From assembly GCA_944387745.1 (NCBI GenBank), contig CALXGD010000029.1, positions 1 to 14,080 on the forward strand: 14,080 nt of DNA. Direction: 5' to 3'. This stretch comes from an uncultured Oscillospiraceae bacterium. Its GTDB lineage: Bacteria > Bacillota_A > Clostridia > Oscillospirales > Oscillospiraceae. The notes below the pieces were generated by a model. That model was not told the DNA's origin. It searched no databases and worked only from the letters and a program-made list of their open reading frames with translations. The translations under genes and the position numbers were made by a program. Shown here one piece after another: positions 1 through 6,691 of the stretch; the stretch's first letter is position 1, and each line of letters opens with the position of its first letter.

Positions 1-69
1 GGTATCATGTGTAAGATCTCAGCTGTGCGGCGAAAGGAGGATTTGTATGCCGCGCGGAACAAACAATAG
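1..69 (+). CDS. Possible 3' end of an upstream element gene (partial)
   Basis: The frame starting at base 1 is open from the window edge to a TAG at 67-69 and would overlap the start of the integrase gene by 23 bases. It ends with residues reading CKISAVRRKEDLYAARNKQ, a basic tail of the kind seen at the end of small excisionase or helix-turn-helix proteins that often sit just before an integrase gene. Only 22 codons are visible, so the identification is a guess from position and composition; the frame may equally be open by chance. Confidence 0.3.
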   Translation, partial: GIMCKISAVRRKEDLYAARNKQ

Positions 70-1237
70 CCGGGGCGCCTCTGGAGGCGGCTCGATCCGA
101 AAAAAGGTCATTAAGAGAAACGGAAAGGAATATCAATACTGGGAAGCCCGCTATACCTCCGGATATAACCCGAAAACGGGCAGGCAGATCCAGCATTCCA
201 TTACCGGCAAAACGCAGAAGGAGGTGGCCCAGAAGCTCCGCCAGGTCACTGCGGCCATTGACCAGGGGCTTTATAAAGAACCCTCTCGCCTCACGGTTGG
301 CCAGTGGCTGGAGATCTGGATCAACGATTATGTGGTGAATGTGAAGCCGAGGACGCTGGAGGCCTACCGCTGTCAGATCAACAACCACATCCTGCCGGAG
401 TTGGGCAGCGTACAGCTGGAGAAGCTGCGTCCCCATATCATCCAGCATTTTTATAACGGCTGCCGCAAGACCCTCTCGGCGAAAAGCGTCAAGAACATCC
501 ACGGCATTCTCCACCGCGCCCTTCAGCAGGCGGTGGCCATTGGCTACCTGAGCGGCAACCCCACCGAATCCTGCGTGCTGCCCCGCGTAGAGAAGAAGCC
601 GATCACGCCCCTGGATGATGACGCGATCCGGCGTTTCATGACAGCAATCAAAGGGCACCGTTTCGAGTGCGTCTACCTAGTCACCCTCTTTACCGGAATG
701 CGCCGGGGCGAAGTTTTCGGGCTGACCTGGGATTGCGTAGACTTTCAGCAGGGGACGCTCCTGATCAACAAACAGCTCCAGAAGATCAAAGATGAAAGCG
801 GCCGCACCGTGTACAGCCTGGTGACCACCAAAAACAGCAAAGCCCGCAAGATCACACCCGCTACGTTCGTCATGGCGCTTCTGCGCCAGCAAAAAAGCCG
901 GCAGACAGAGCAGCGGCTCCGGGTCGGGCCAGCCTGGGCAGACAAAGACCTTGTGTTCTCGGATGAGCTTGGGGATTACCTGAAACCCCATGTCGCTTAT
1001 GACAGCTTCAAAAAGATCGTCGCTCAGATTGGGTGTCCGGAGGCCCGATTCCACGACCTCCGCCACTCATACGCCGTGGCAGCGATCAAAAGCGGGGACG
1101 ACATTAAAACCATCCAAGGGAATTTGGGCCACGCCACTGCCGCCTTCACCCTCGACGTCTATGGCCATGTGACAGATCAGATGCAGCGCGAAAGCGCCCA
1201 GCGGATGGAGGAGTATATCCACAAAATTTCCGGCTAA
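47..1237 (+). CDS. Tyrosine recombinase (phage/ICE-type integrase)
   Basis: A 396-residue site-specific recombinase that would integrate and excise the mobile element lying to the left of the window. Residues about 17-75 look like an Arm-type DNA-binding domain (aromatic and Gly-rich, ending in a TGKTQKEV segment). Residues about 82-175 form the SAM-like core-binding domain, and about 185-390 the catalytic domain. The catalytic set is complete: R219 in TGMRRGE, K262 in TTKNS, H336 and R339 in HDLRH, H362 in LGHA and the nucleophile Y372 in DVYGH. Length and layout match Tn916-type and temperate-phage integrases. ATG at 47 is preceded by AAAGGAGG at about 34-41. The gene reads towards tRNA-Leu(GAG), whose 3' end lies 87 bases past the stop, which is the usual arrangement for an integrase beside its attachment site. 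Whether the element is a phage or an ICE cannot be told from one gene. Confidence 0.96.
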   Translation: MPRGTNNSRGASGGGSIRKKVIKRNGKEYQYWEARYTSGYNPKTGRQIQHSITGKTQKEVAQKLRQVTAAIDQGLYKEPSRLTVGQWLEIWINDYVVNVKPRTLEAYRCQINNHILPELGSVQLEKLRPHIIQHFYNGCRKTLSAKSVKNIHGILHRALQQAVAIGYLSGNPTESCVLPRVEKKPITPLDDDAIRRFMTAIKGHRFECVYLVTLFTGMRRGEVFGLTWDCVDFQQGTLLINKQLQKIKDESGRTVYSLVTTKNSKARKITPATFVMALLRQQKSRQTEQRLRVGPAWADKDLVFSDELGDYLKPHVAYDSFKKIVAQIGCPEARFHDLRHSYAVAAIKSGDDIKTIQGNLGHATAAFTLDVYGHVTDQMQRESAQRMEEYIHKISG

Positions 1238-1274
1238 AGGGAAAACAAAGGGAAACTCCGATCTCCCCATAGAC

Positions 1275-1317
1275 AAAAAATCCCCTGGGGCCTTGCAACA
1301 CAAAGCCCCAGGGGATT
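1275..1317 (-). terminator. Rho-independent terminator of tRNA-Leu
   Basis: A perfect 13-bp stem (1279-1291 with 1305-1317) with a 13-nt loop is followed, on the minus strand, by six T (1275-1280). It begins 7 nt past the encoded CCA of the tRNA, so it ends the tRNA transcript. On the plus strand the hairpin sits 41 bases past the integrase stop but has no T tract on that side, so it is not clearly an integrase terminator. Confidence 0.92.
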
Positions 1318-1324
1318 AGTTGAG

Positions 1325-1411
1325 TGGTGCGGCTGACGGGAGTCGAACCCGTACGCCCGTCCGGACACAAGCACCTCAAGCTTGCCAGTCTACCAATTCC
1401 AGCACAGCCGC
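1325..1411 (-). tRNA. tRNA-Leu (anticodon GAG)
   Basis: An 87-nt class II tRNA including an encoded CCA (1325-1327 on the complement). The acceptor stem GCGGCTG pairs with CAGCCGC, the D arm contains AATTGGTAGA, and the anticodon stem CAAGC/GCTTG encloses the 7-base loop TTGAGGT, giving anticodon GAG (reads CUC and CUU). A long variable arm and a T arm with GGTTCGACTC follow. It matches the leucine GAG class well. It has its own promoter and terminator. The 3' half is the likely integration target of the neighbouring recombinase; after integration the tRNA remains intact. Confidence 0.97.
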
Positions 1412-1415
1412 AGAC

Positions 1416-1437
1416 AGGCGGTCTTTTAAAACCGCCT
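1416..1437 (-). other. Hairpin at the 5' end of the tRNA-Leu precursor
   Basis: A 7-bp inverted repeat (1416-1422 with 1431-1437) with an 8-base AT-rich loop lies between the tRNA promoter and the tRNA. Transcription should start at about 1435, so the hairpin would form the extreme 5' end of the precursor and be removed by RNase P. Its role is not known; a start-proximal hairpin could stabilise the precursor. Confidence 0.6.
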
Positions 1438-1441
1438 TATC

Positions 1442-1470
1442 ATTATACGAGGAAAGCCCAGATTTGTCAA
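1442..1470 (-). promoter_or_regulatory. Consensus sigma-A promoter of tRNA-Leu
   Basis: On the minus strand TTGACA (1465-1470), a 17-bp spacer and TATAAT (1442-1447) match the sigma-A consensus exactly. The tRNA 5' end is about 30 bases further on. It starts only about 10 bases past the stop of the upstream DUF3783 gene, so the tRNA is transcribed independently. Confidence 0.93.
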
Positions 1471-1480
1471 TGAGTTTTTC

Positions 1481-1864
1481 TCAGCCTGGCCGATTTTTTT
1501 CCTGTTCCTGAACTGCGGCGTGCTCCCGGCGCAGCTCTGTCCAGAGCTGCTGGGAGCTCCAGGTTCGGTTGGTGGGAGTAAGCATGGCTTTTAAGGCGAT
1601 GCGGGGCAGCCCCGCCCGCCTCATGGCGGTCAGCAGATGATCCAGCTTCCCTCCGGAAATACCGCAGAACACCAGCATTGGCTCTGTAAATGTCTCCTCC
1701 ACACCCCGTTTTTCCTCGCTGTGGGCAAGGAGCGCCTCCAGGGTCAGTCCATACCGCTCTGGCTCCACCGGTCGGATCCGCACCCGGAGCATGAGAAAAA
1801 TCTGGCGCAGCTTGGCCCACTCCGGGCCGGAGCAGTTGTACATCAAAACGGTTTCCGAAGACAT
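1481..1864 (-). CDS. DUF3783 domain-containing protein
   Basis: A small soluble protein of 127 residues with no signal peptide or membrane segment. The C-terminal half (about residues 60-115) has the pattern of the DUF3783 family: MLVFCGISGGKLDHLLTAMR, then a GLPRIALKAMLTPTNRTW segment, then a helix reading LWTELRREHA. No biochemical function is established for this family and none is assigned here. ATG at 1864 is preceded by AAGGAGG with about 6 nt spacing, a strong ribosome site. The gene lies downstream of metY in the same direction across a 168-bp gap with repeats; no clear promoter of its own is visible, so it may be read through from metY. Confidence 0.85.
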   Translation of the reverse strand: MSSETVLMYNCSGPEWAKLRQIFLMLRVRIRPVEPERYGLTLEALLAHSEEKRGVEETFTEPMLVFCGISGGKLDHLLTAMRRAGLPRIALKAMLTPTNRTWSSQQLWTELRREHAAVQEQEKNRPG

Positions 1865-1878
1865 AGCGCACCTCCTTG

Positions 1879-1899
1879 GAATGCAGAATACAGAATAGG
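1879..1899. repeat. Three heptamer units (gaatNNN)
   Basis: Three consecutive 7-base units, gaatgca, gaataca and gaatagg, lie just upstream of the ribosome site of the DUF3783 gene. The 7-base period resembles that of the repeat at 4847-4918, although the unit sequence differs. Confidence 0.5.
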
Positions 1900-1912
1900 A
1901 ACATCCTGGGGC

Positions 1913-1932
1913 GGCGGGGGCAAGCCCCCGCC
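1913..1932. repeat. GC-rich palindrome in intergenic space
   Basis: Perfect 9-bp inverted repeat (1913-1921 with 1924-1932) separated by AA, composed almost wholly of G and C. It lies between metY and the DUF3783 gene. There is no T tract on either side, so it is not a standard terminator. It looks like a dispersed REP-like element; copy number cannot be judged from this window. Confidence 0.6.
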
Positions 1933-2032
1933 CTACAGGGTGCGTTGTTCGAGAAGGCGGGACGTCCGAGAGGCCGGTCCCAAGAAAGCCCGCGCCGGTT
2001 TCCCGTCATTCCGCGGCCCCTCTTTCAGTCCG

Positions 2033-3316
2033 TCACACCCCCGCCAGGGCCTGCTCCAGGTCGGCAAGAATGTCCTTGGCGTCCTCGATGCCCACGGAGC
2101 AGCGCACCAGATCGGGGGAGACCCCGGCGGCGGCCAGTTCCTCGTCGTTCATCTGCCGGTGGGTGGAGGAGGCAGGGTGGAGAACACAGGTCTTGGCGTC
2201 TGCTACATGGGTGGCGATGGAGGCCAGCTTCAAGCCGGCCATAAACTTTTCCGCCGCAGCCCGGCCACCCTTTACGCCGAACACCACCACGCCACAGGTG
2301 CCATTGGGCATGTATTTCTTAGCTCGCTCATAGTACTTGTCTCCAGGCAGACCAGGATACTCCACCCAGGCGATCTTCTCGTGCCCCTGGAGATACTCTG
2401 CCACCGCCTGGGCGTTCTCGCAGTGCTTCTTCATACGCAGAGGCAGGGTCTCCAAACCAATATTCAGCAGGAAACAGTTGTGCGGAGAGGGGATGGACCC
2501 CAGGTCCCGCATGAGCTGGACGGTGGCCTTTGTGATGAACGCCCCCTCCAGGCCGAAGCGCTCCGTATAGGTGACGCCGTGGTAGCTCTCGTCAGGGGTG
2601 GTGAGGCCGGGGAACTTGTCCTTGTGGTCGTTCCAGTCGAACTTGCCGCTGTCCACAATGGCCCCTCCCACGGTGAGAGCGTGGCCATCCATATATTTGG
2701 TGGTGGAGTGGGTGACGATGTCGCACCCCCACTCAAAGGGCCGGCAGTTCACCGGGGTGGCAAAGGTGTTGTCCACGATCAGAGGAACCCCATGGGCGTG
2801 GGCCGCCTGGGCAAACTTCTCAATGTCCAGTACAGTGAGGGCAGGGTTGGCGATGGTTTCTCCAAAGACCGCCTTGGTGTTGGGCCGGAAGGCGGCGTTC
2901 AGCTCCTCTGGGGAGCACTCCGGGTCCACAAAGGTGAACTCGATGCCCATGCGCTTCATGGTGACGGCGAACAGGTTGAAGGTGCCGCCGTAAATGGAAC
3001 TGGATGAGATGATGTGATCTCCGCAACCAGCAATATTAAAGACGGCGTAGAAATTGGCCGCCTGGCCGGAGGACAGGAGCATGGCCGCCGTCCCTCCCTC
3101 CAGGGCAGCGACCTTGGCGGCCCCCATGTCGGAGGTGGGGTTCTGTAGACGGGGATAGAAGTAGCCGCTGGCCTCCAAATCAAACAGCTTGCCCATCTCC
3201 TGGCTAGTCTCATAGCGGAAGGTGGTGGACTGAATGATAGGCATGTTCCGAGGCTCCCCATTGCCGGGTCGGTAGCCCGCGTGGAGACAGTTTGTGGCAA
3301 TCTGGTAGTCAGACAT
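2033..3316 (-). CDS. metY: O-acetylhomoserine aminocarboxypropyltransferase (sulfhydrylase)
   Basis: A cytoplasmic PLP enzyme that joins O-acetylhomoserine and sulfide to give homocysteine, feeding methionine synthesis by direct sulfhydrylation. The 427 residues match the length of MetY rather than the shorter MetB/MetC enzymes (about 380-400). Family signatures seen: LHAGY near the N terminus, Y54 and R56 in YPRLQNPT, SSGQAA at about 82-87 for phosphate binding, D182 in VDNTFATP, and the Schiff-base K207 in HSTTKYMDGH. ATG at 3316 has an AAGGA site 6-7 nt before it. It has its own promoter and a leader of only about 63 nt, too short for a SAM riboswitch or T-box. The upstream gene is rlmH in the same direction; no functional link with it is implied. 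Related enzymes using O-phosphohomoserine or acting as cysteine synthase cannot be wholly excluded. Confidence 0.95.
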   Translation of the reverse strand: MSDYQIATNCLHAGYRPGNGEPRNMPIIQSTTFRYETSQEMGKLFDLEASGYFYPRLQNPTSDMGAAKVAALEGGTAAMLLSSGQAANFYAVFNIAGCGDHIISSSSIYGGTFNLFAVTMKRMGIEFTFVDPECSPEELNAAFRPNTKAVFGETIANPALTVLDIEKFAQAAHAHGVPLIVDNTFATPVNCRPFEWGCDIVTHSTTKYMDGHALTVGGAIVDSGKFDWNDHKDKFPGLTTPDESYHGVTYTERFGLEGAFITKATVQLMRDLGSIPSPHNCFLLNIGLETLPLRMKKHCENAQAVAEYLQGHEKIAWVEYPGLPGDKYYERAKKYMPNGTCGVVVFGVKGGRAAAEKFMAGLKLASIATHVADAKTCVLHPASSTHRQMNDEELAAAGVSPDLVRCSVGIEDAKDILADLEQALAGV

Positions 3317-3385
3317 GGGTATTCCTTCTTTCTAAAAAATGCGGCGGACGGAGTATTCGCCCACAAAATAGATCGGATGTTAAAA

Positions 3386-3414
3386 ATGGTACAGGGATTT
3401 TGGCAGTTTGTCAA
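3386..3414 (-). promoter_or_regulatory. Sigma-A promoter of metY
   Basis: On the minus strand TTGACA (3409-3414), a 17-bp spacer and TACCAT (3386-3391). Expected start is near 3379, giving a leader of about 63 nt before the metY ATG. Confidence 0.85.
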
Positions 3415-3470
3415 GGGGGAAACCCGATGACACAGTGGACGGATGCGCCTCTCTTACGGCACAGAGTCAG

Positions 3471-3493
3471 AAAAAAGGCGGGCCCGCAGGTCC
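3471..3493 (-). terminator. Weak terminator-like structure after rlmH
   Basis: A short GC-rich self-complementary segment (core GCGGGCCCGC) is followed on the minus strand by six T (3473-3478), about 5 bases past the rlmH stop. The stem is imperfect when read in this direction, so termination is only plausible. Confidence 0.4.
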
Positions 3494-3497
3494 GTCT

Positions 3498-3980
3498 CTA
3501 CTTGTGATAACTGGAGCCCTCGTTGATCTTAAATGCCCGGTAGATCTGTTCCAGCAACATCACTCTGGCCAGATGGTGAGGAAACGTCATAGGGGACATA
3601 GACAACTTCAGCCAAGCCCTCTCCTTAAAGGAGGGATGCAGGCCGTAGGACCCACCAATGACAAATACCAGATGCTTAGCTGGATTCTGCTGCCAATCCA
3701 GCAGCAGCTGGGCAAATTCCTCACTGGATCGCTCCTTTCCCTCCACACAAAGGGCGACCAGGCTGGCGCTGGGGGGCAGCTTGGCGGCTATCGCCTGCGC
3801 CTCTCTCCAGAGAGCCTGGTCAATTTGTCCCTGGGTGGGATTTTGGGGGAGCTTCTCCTCCGGCAGCTCCAAAAGGGTCAGTCTGCAATAAGGAGACAAG
3901 CGCTTCTGGTACTCGGCGGCTGCCTCCAAATAGAAGCGCTCTTTCAGTTTCCCCACACAGATCAGATAAAGGCTCAGCAT
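3498..3980 (-). CDS. rlmH: 23S rRNA (pseudouridine-1915-N3)-methyltransferase RlmH
   Basis: A SPOUT-class methyltransferase that uses SAM to methylate pseudouridine 1915 in helix 69 of 23S rRNA on the assembled ribosome. From ATG at 3980 it has 160 residues, the normal RlmH length. The N terminus MLSLYLICVGKLKE, the knot segment VFVIGGSYGL and the C-terminal segments MTFPHHLARVMLLEQIYRA and YHK are all family hallmarks. A longer reading from 4052 would add 24 residues that lie inside the preceding gene and resemble nothing, whereas ATG 3980 has GGAGGGA about 9 nt before it. The start overlaps the end of walJ by 7 bases, so the two are probably translationally coupled. WalJ and RlmH homologues are also near each other in Bacillus. 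Confidence 0.97.
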   Translation of the reverse strand: MLSLYLICVGKLKERFYLEAAAEYQKRLSPYCRLTLLELPEEKLPQNPTQGQIDQALWREAQAIAAKLPPSASLVALCVEGKERSSEEFAQLLLDWQQNPAKHLVFVIGGSYGLHPSFKERAWLKLSMSPMTFPHHLARVMLLEQIYRAFKINEGSSYHK

Positions 3981-4816
3981 AGGGCCGCTTCCCTCCGGGC
4001 CTGACACATTTTCATATCCCTTCCGCGCTCCAGCTGGAATACAGGACCGCACTCCTTCCGCGGAGCTACTACAAGGGTCAAATCCCGCTCCGGATCAATG
4101 CCGGAGGCAGTCAGTCGTTTCGCCGCCACCGCTCGGGCGCGGGCAGGCGTGTTGTTCTCTGCTGATAGGTGGGCCAAAACCACGGTGCGCACGCCTCCTT
4201 CTGCCGCCAGAGCCGCCAGTTCCGCGCCCATCTCATTGGACAGGTGGCCGCGGTCCCCCAGGATACGCCGCTTTAGGTAATAGGGATAGGGCCCGGATCT
4301 CAGCCAATCTTCATCGTGATTGGCCTCGCACACCAGCAGGTCACAGCCCTGAACGGCGTGAAGAACCTCCGGCGTCAGGCGGCCCAGGTCAGTGGCTGTC
4401 ACTGCTTTGCAGCCGTCTCCCACCATGGTATACCCCACACTGCAAGCCGCATCGTGAGAGGTGGAAAACGATCCCACCCAAAACGCTCCCACGGGAAAGC
4501 CATCCCCCGGCGCAAACGCCCGGCAGCTGTACTCCAGCAGAGGGACTCTACAGCACAACTGCTCCAGCGTCGGGGTGGTGGCATATACCGGCAGCCCCAG
4601 CTGCTTCACCAAGGTAGCCAAGCCGGAGATGTGGTCGCTGTGCTCATGGGTAATCAGCACACCCCCCAGTTCCTTCGGTGCAATTCCCAAAGATTTCAAA
4701 GCCACCGTGATCCGCCTGGCAGAGATACCCGCGTCTACCAGCAAGTGGGTGTCTCCGCAGCTGACTACTGCGCAATTTCCGCTAGAACCGCTGGCCAGGG
4801 TCGTATATGTCAGCAA
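3974..4816 (-). CDS. walJ: MBL-fold metallohydrolase, WalJ/YycJ family
   Basis: A predicted metal-dependent hydrolase of 280 residues. The N terminus reads LASGSSGNCAVV, typical of YycJ/WalJ. The metal motif HEHSDH is at 57-62 (H57, H59, D61, H62), with further candidate ligands in TSHDAACS and in CEANHDEDWL. WalJ is known as an accessory gene of the WalRK cell-wall regulon and as a putative 5'-3' exonuclease linked to DNA repair; its substrate here is not known. The start is a TTG at 4816-4814 with GGAGGG 8 nt upstream; there is no ATG nearby and the family N terminus begins right there. It overlaps rlmH downstream. No walR or walK gene is in the window, so the usual wal operon context is only partly kept. 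Confidence 0.92.
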   Translation of the reverse strand: MLTYTTLASGSSGNCAVVSCGDTHLLVDAGISARRITVALKSLGIAPKELGGVLITHEHSDHISGLATLVKQLGLPVYATTPTLEQLCCRVPLLEYSCRAFAPGDGFPVGAFWVGSFSTSHDAACSVGYTMVGDGCKAVTATDLGRLTPEVLHAVQGCDLLVCEANHDEDWLRSGPYPYYLKRRILGDRGHLSNEMGAELAALAAEGGVRTVVLAHLSAENNTPARARAVAAKRLTASGIDPERDLTLVVAPRKECGPVFQLERGRDMKMCQARREAALC

Positions 4817-4846
4817 AAGAAAATCCCTCCACCGTTCTTCTTAAAA

Positions 4847-4918
4847 TAGGAGATAGAAGATAGGAGACAAACGGAGGACAGCTGCGTCAACTCCTATCTC
4901 CCTATCTGCTATCTCCTA
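4847..4918. repeat. Inverted heptamer repeats between murA and walJ
   Basis: Left arm units taggaga, tagaaga, taggaga (4847-4867) face right arm units ctcctat, ctcccta, tctgcta, tctccta (4891-4918). The outer 17 bases pair with one mismatch (4847-4863 with 4902-4918). On the minus strand the stem is followed by TTTT, so it may act as a weak terminator of murA. The repeat period of exactly 7 is unusual for a terminator and suggests expansion of a short tandem unit. Confidence 0.7.
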
Positions 4919-4934
4919 CCGCTTCTCTCTGAAT

Positions 4935-6227
4935 TTACCCCGCCTGGGCCTTGGAGTCCTCGTCCGGGACTGTGACAGTACAGATATCGGCTCCTACGCC
5001 GGCCAGCTTACCAACCAGGTTTTCATAACCTCGTTCAATATGATAAATACCATCCACCTCAGTGACTCCCTGTGCCGCCAAACCTGCGATCACCATAGCC
5101 GCACCCGCCCGCAAGTCACAGGCATGGACAGGTGCGCCCGTCAAGAGCGGGACGCCTTCAATAACTGCCACCTTGCCGTCCACCTGAATATGCGCTCCCA
5201 TGCGACGGAACTCATCCACATAGCGGTAACGGCTGTCCCATACGCCTTCGGTGAGGACGCTCGTGCCGCTTGCCAGACAGAGGACAGCGGCAATCTGCGG
5301 CTGCATGTCCGTTGGAAAACCGGGATACGGCATTGTCTTTACGTTGGTGCGATTGATGGGACCGCTGCGCCGGACCCGTACGGAGTCGTCCATCTCCTCA
5401 ATCTCCACACCCATCTCCACCAATTTGGCTGTGATGCAGTCCAGGTGCTTGGGGATCACGTTTTGAATCAGCACATCGCCCCCTGCGGCCGCCACCGCAG
5501 CCATATAGGTGCCAGCCTCGATTTGATCGGGGATAATAGAATAGACGCCGCCTCTCAGCTGCTTGACACCCCGGATCTTGATCACATCAGTGCCTGCCCC
5601 CATAATATTGGCGCCCATGGAATTGAGGAAGTTCGCCAAGTCCACGATATGGGGCTCCTTGGCCGCATTCTCAATAATTGTCATCCCGTCAGCCAAAGCA
5701 GCTGCCAGCATGATGTTCATGGTAGCCCCTACAGACACCATGTCCAAATAGACCTGGCCGCCCGCCAGTCGGCCGCTGGGCACCCGGGCGCAGATCAGGC
5801 CGCTGCGCACCTCCACGTCGGCCCCCATGGATACAAATCCCTTTACATGCTGGTCAATAGGCCGCCCACCCAGATCGCAGCCGCCGGGCAGAGGCACCTC
5901 CGCCCAGCCAAAGCGCCCCAGCAGGGCCCCTACCAGATAGTAGCTGGCACGGATTTTCCGGGCCAGCTCATAGGGGACCTGTCGGTTCCGGATATGGGAG
6001 CAGTCAATATCCACCGTCGTCCGATTGACAGTGCGGACATCCGCCCCCAGTTCCTGAAGGATCTGGAGAATTAGGGTCACATCGCTGATTTGAGGAATAT
6101 TTTCAATCCGGCAAACGCCGTCCACCAAAAGGGCGGCTGGAATGATGGCGACAGCGGCGTTTTTTGCGCCGCTGATGGTGATCTCCCCATGGAGGGGATT
6201 TCCGCCCTGAATCCGGTATTTTGTCAA
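4935..6227 (-). CDS. murA: UDP-N-acetylglucosamine 1-carboxyvinyltransferase MurA
   Basis: Transfers enolpyruvate from PEP to UDP-GlcNAc, the first committed step of peptidoglycan synthesis, in the cytoplasm. Taken from the TTG at 6227 it has 430 residues and active-site K22 and N23 fall exactly at the standard numbering. The fosfomycin-binding cysteine is present (C117 in LPGGCDLGGRPID), so the enzyme should be fosfomycin-sensitive at that residue. The segments YPGFPTDMQPQ and DLRAGAAMV carry the conserved Asp and Arg. A GTG at 6236 would add three residues, but the GAGAGG ribosome site directly abuts it; the same site is 9 nt from the TTG, which is why TTG is chosen. It has its own promoter about 225 bp upstream and a long leader. 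It could be MurA1 or MurA2; only one copy is visible. Confidence 0.96.
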   Translation of the reverse strand: MTKYRIQGGNPLHGEITISGAKNAAVAIIPAALLVDGVCRIENIPQISDVTLILQILQELGADVRTVNRTTVDIDCSHIRNRQVPYELARKIRASYYLVGALLGRFGWAEVPLPGGCDLGGRPIDQHVKGFVSMGADVEVRSGLICARVPSGRLAGGQVYLDMVSVGATMNIMLAAALADGMTIIENAAKEPHIVDLANFLNSMGANIMGAGTDVIKIRGVKQLRGGVYSIIPDQIEAGTYMAAVAAAGGDVLIQNVIPKHLDCITAKLVEMGVEIEEMDDSVRVRRSGPINRTNVKTMPYPGFPTDMQPQIAAVLCLASGTSVLTEGVWDSRYRYVDEFRRMGAHIQVDGKVAVIEGVPLLTGAPVHACDLRAGAAMVIAGLAAQGVTEVDGIYHIERGYENLVGKLAGVGADICTVTVPDEDSKAQAG

Positions 6228-6445
6228 ATTCGGCACCCTCTCGATCTAGTTTAGATTAGGGTCTGTATTTCATTCATGTGGCACAGCGGCCACCATCACT
6301 TCTATCTATCGTTTCCCGCCGTCCCTATAATAAAAAGAGGCGCGGGATCACTTTTTCTCTCTCCGATCTCGGTTTTCAGTTCCAGACCAGGAGTTTTCTG
6401 GGGACCTCCCCTCCGCCAGAGGCGGAACTACACAAGAGATTCGGG
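6228..6445 (-). promoter_or_regulatory. Long murA 5' leader
   Basis: About 215 nt separate the predicted transcription start from the murA start codon, and no protein frame with a ribosome site was found in it. It contains a 6-bp hairpin (6412-6417 with 6421-6426) and further short self-complementary stretches. No known riboswitch class was recognised. Whether it regulates murA is inference from its length. Confidence 0.4.
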
Positions 6446-6451
6446 ATTTTT

Positions 6452-6480
6452 ATTATATCATCAGTATATCCAAAAGGCAA
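6452..6480 (-). promoter_or_regulatory. Sigma-A promoter of murA
   Basis: On the minus strand TTGCCT (6475-6480), a 17-bp spacer and TATAAT (6452-6457). A TG one base before the -10 makes it an extended -10 promoter (TGATATAAT). Confidence 0.87.
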
Positions 6481-6691
6481 CGAATTTTACAGAGTAGACA
6501 TAAGATTGTTAAAAAAGTGAGAACAGCCTATAAATTTTGCGGGCCCTTCGGCGAGTTGATAAAATTTCCCGTCCCTTTTGGTTGCCAATCGCTCAAGCTC
6601 CAGTCTCAGATTCCTCCCAGGCGTCCGCCCTCCACTGGGGGACGGGCAAAAGGCAAAATCCCAGAAATGCGGCGCAAACCTGGGGCCCCTC
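6481..6691. other. Gap between hemW and the murA promoter
   Basis: About 210 bases without a supported gene. A minus-strand open frame crosses it (6487-6786), but most of its start overlaps hemW in another frame and it has no ribosome site. Apart from the weak terminator-like structure at 6651-6684 nothing is recognised. Confidence 0.5.
6651..6684 (-). terminator. Possible hemW terminator
   Basis: On the minus strand a 5-bp stem CCCAG/CTGGG (6680-6684 with 6660-6664) encloses an inner TGC/GCA pairing and is followed by ATTTTGCCTTTTG. It begins 8 bases past the hemW stop. The stem is interrupted and the T tract is broken, so this is weak. Confidence 0.35.

Noticed and set aside
1637..3007. 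456-codon open frame on the plus strand
   Set aside because: Antisense to metY and the DUF3783 gene, both of which have recognisable motifs; the translation resembles no family.
3317..3385. SAM riboswitch or T-box before metY
   Set aside because: The leader is only about 63 nt after the promoter and shows none of the conserved elements.
5040..6074. 344-codon open frame on the plus strand
   Set aside because: Antisense to murA; His-rich low-information translation, no ribosome site.
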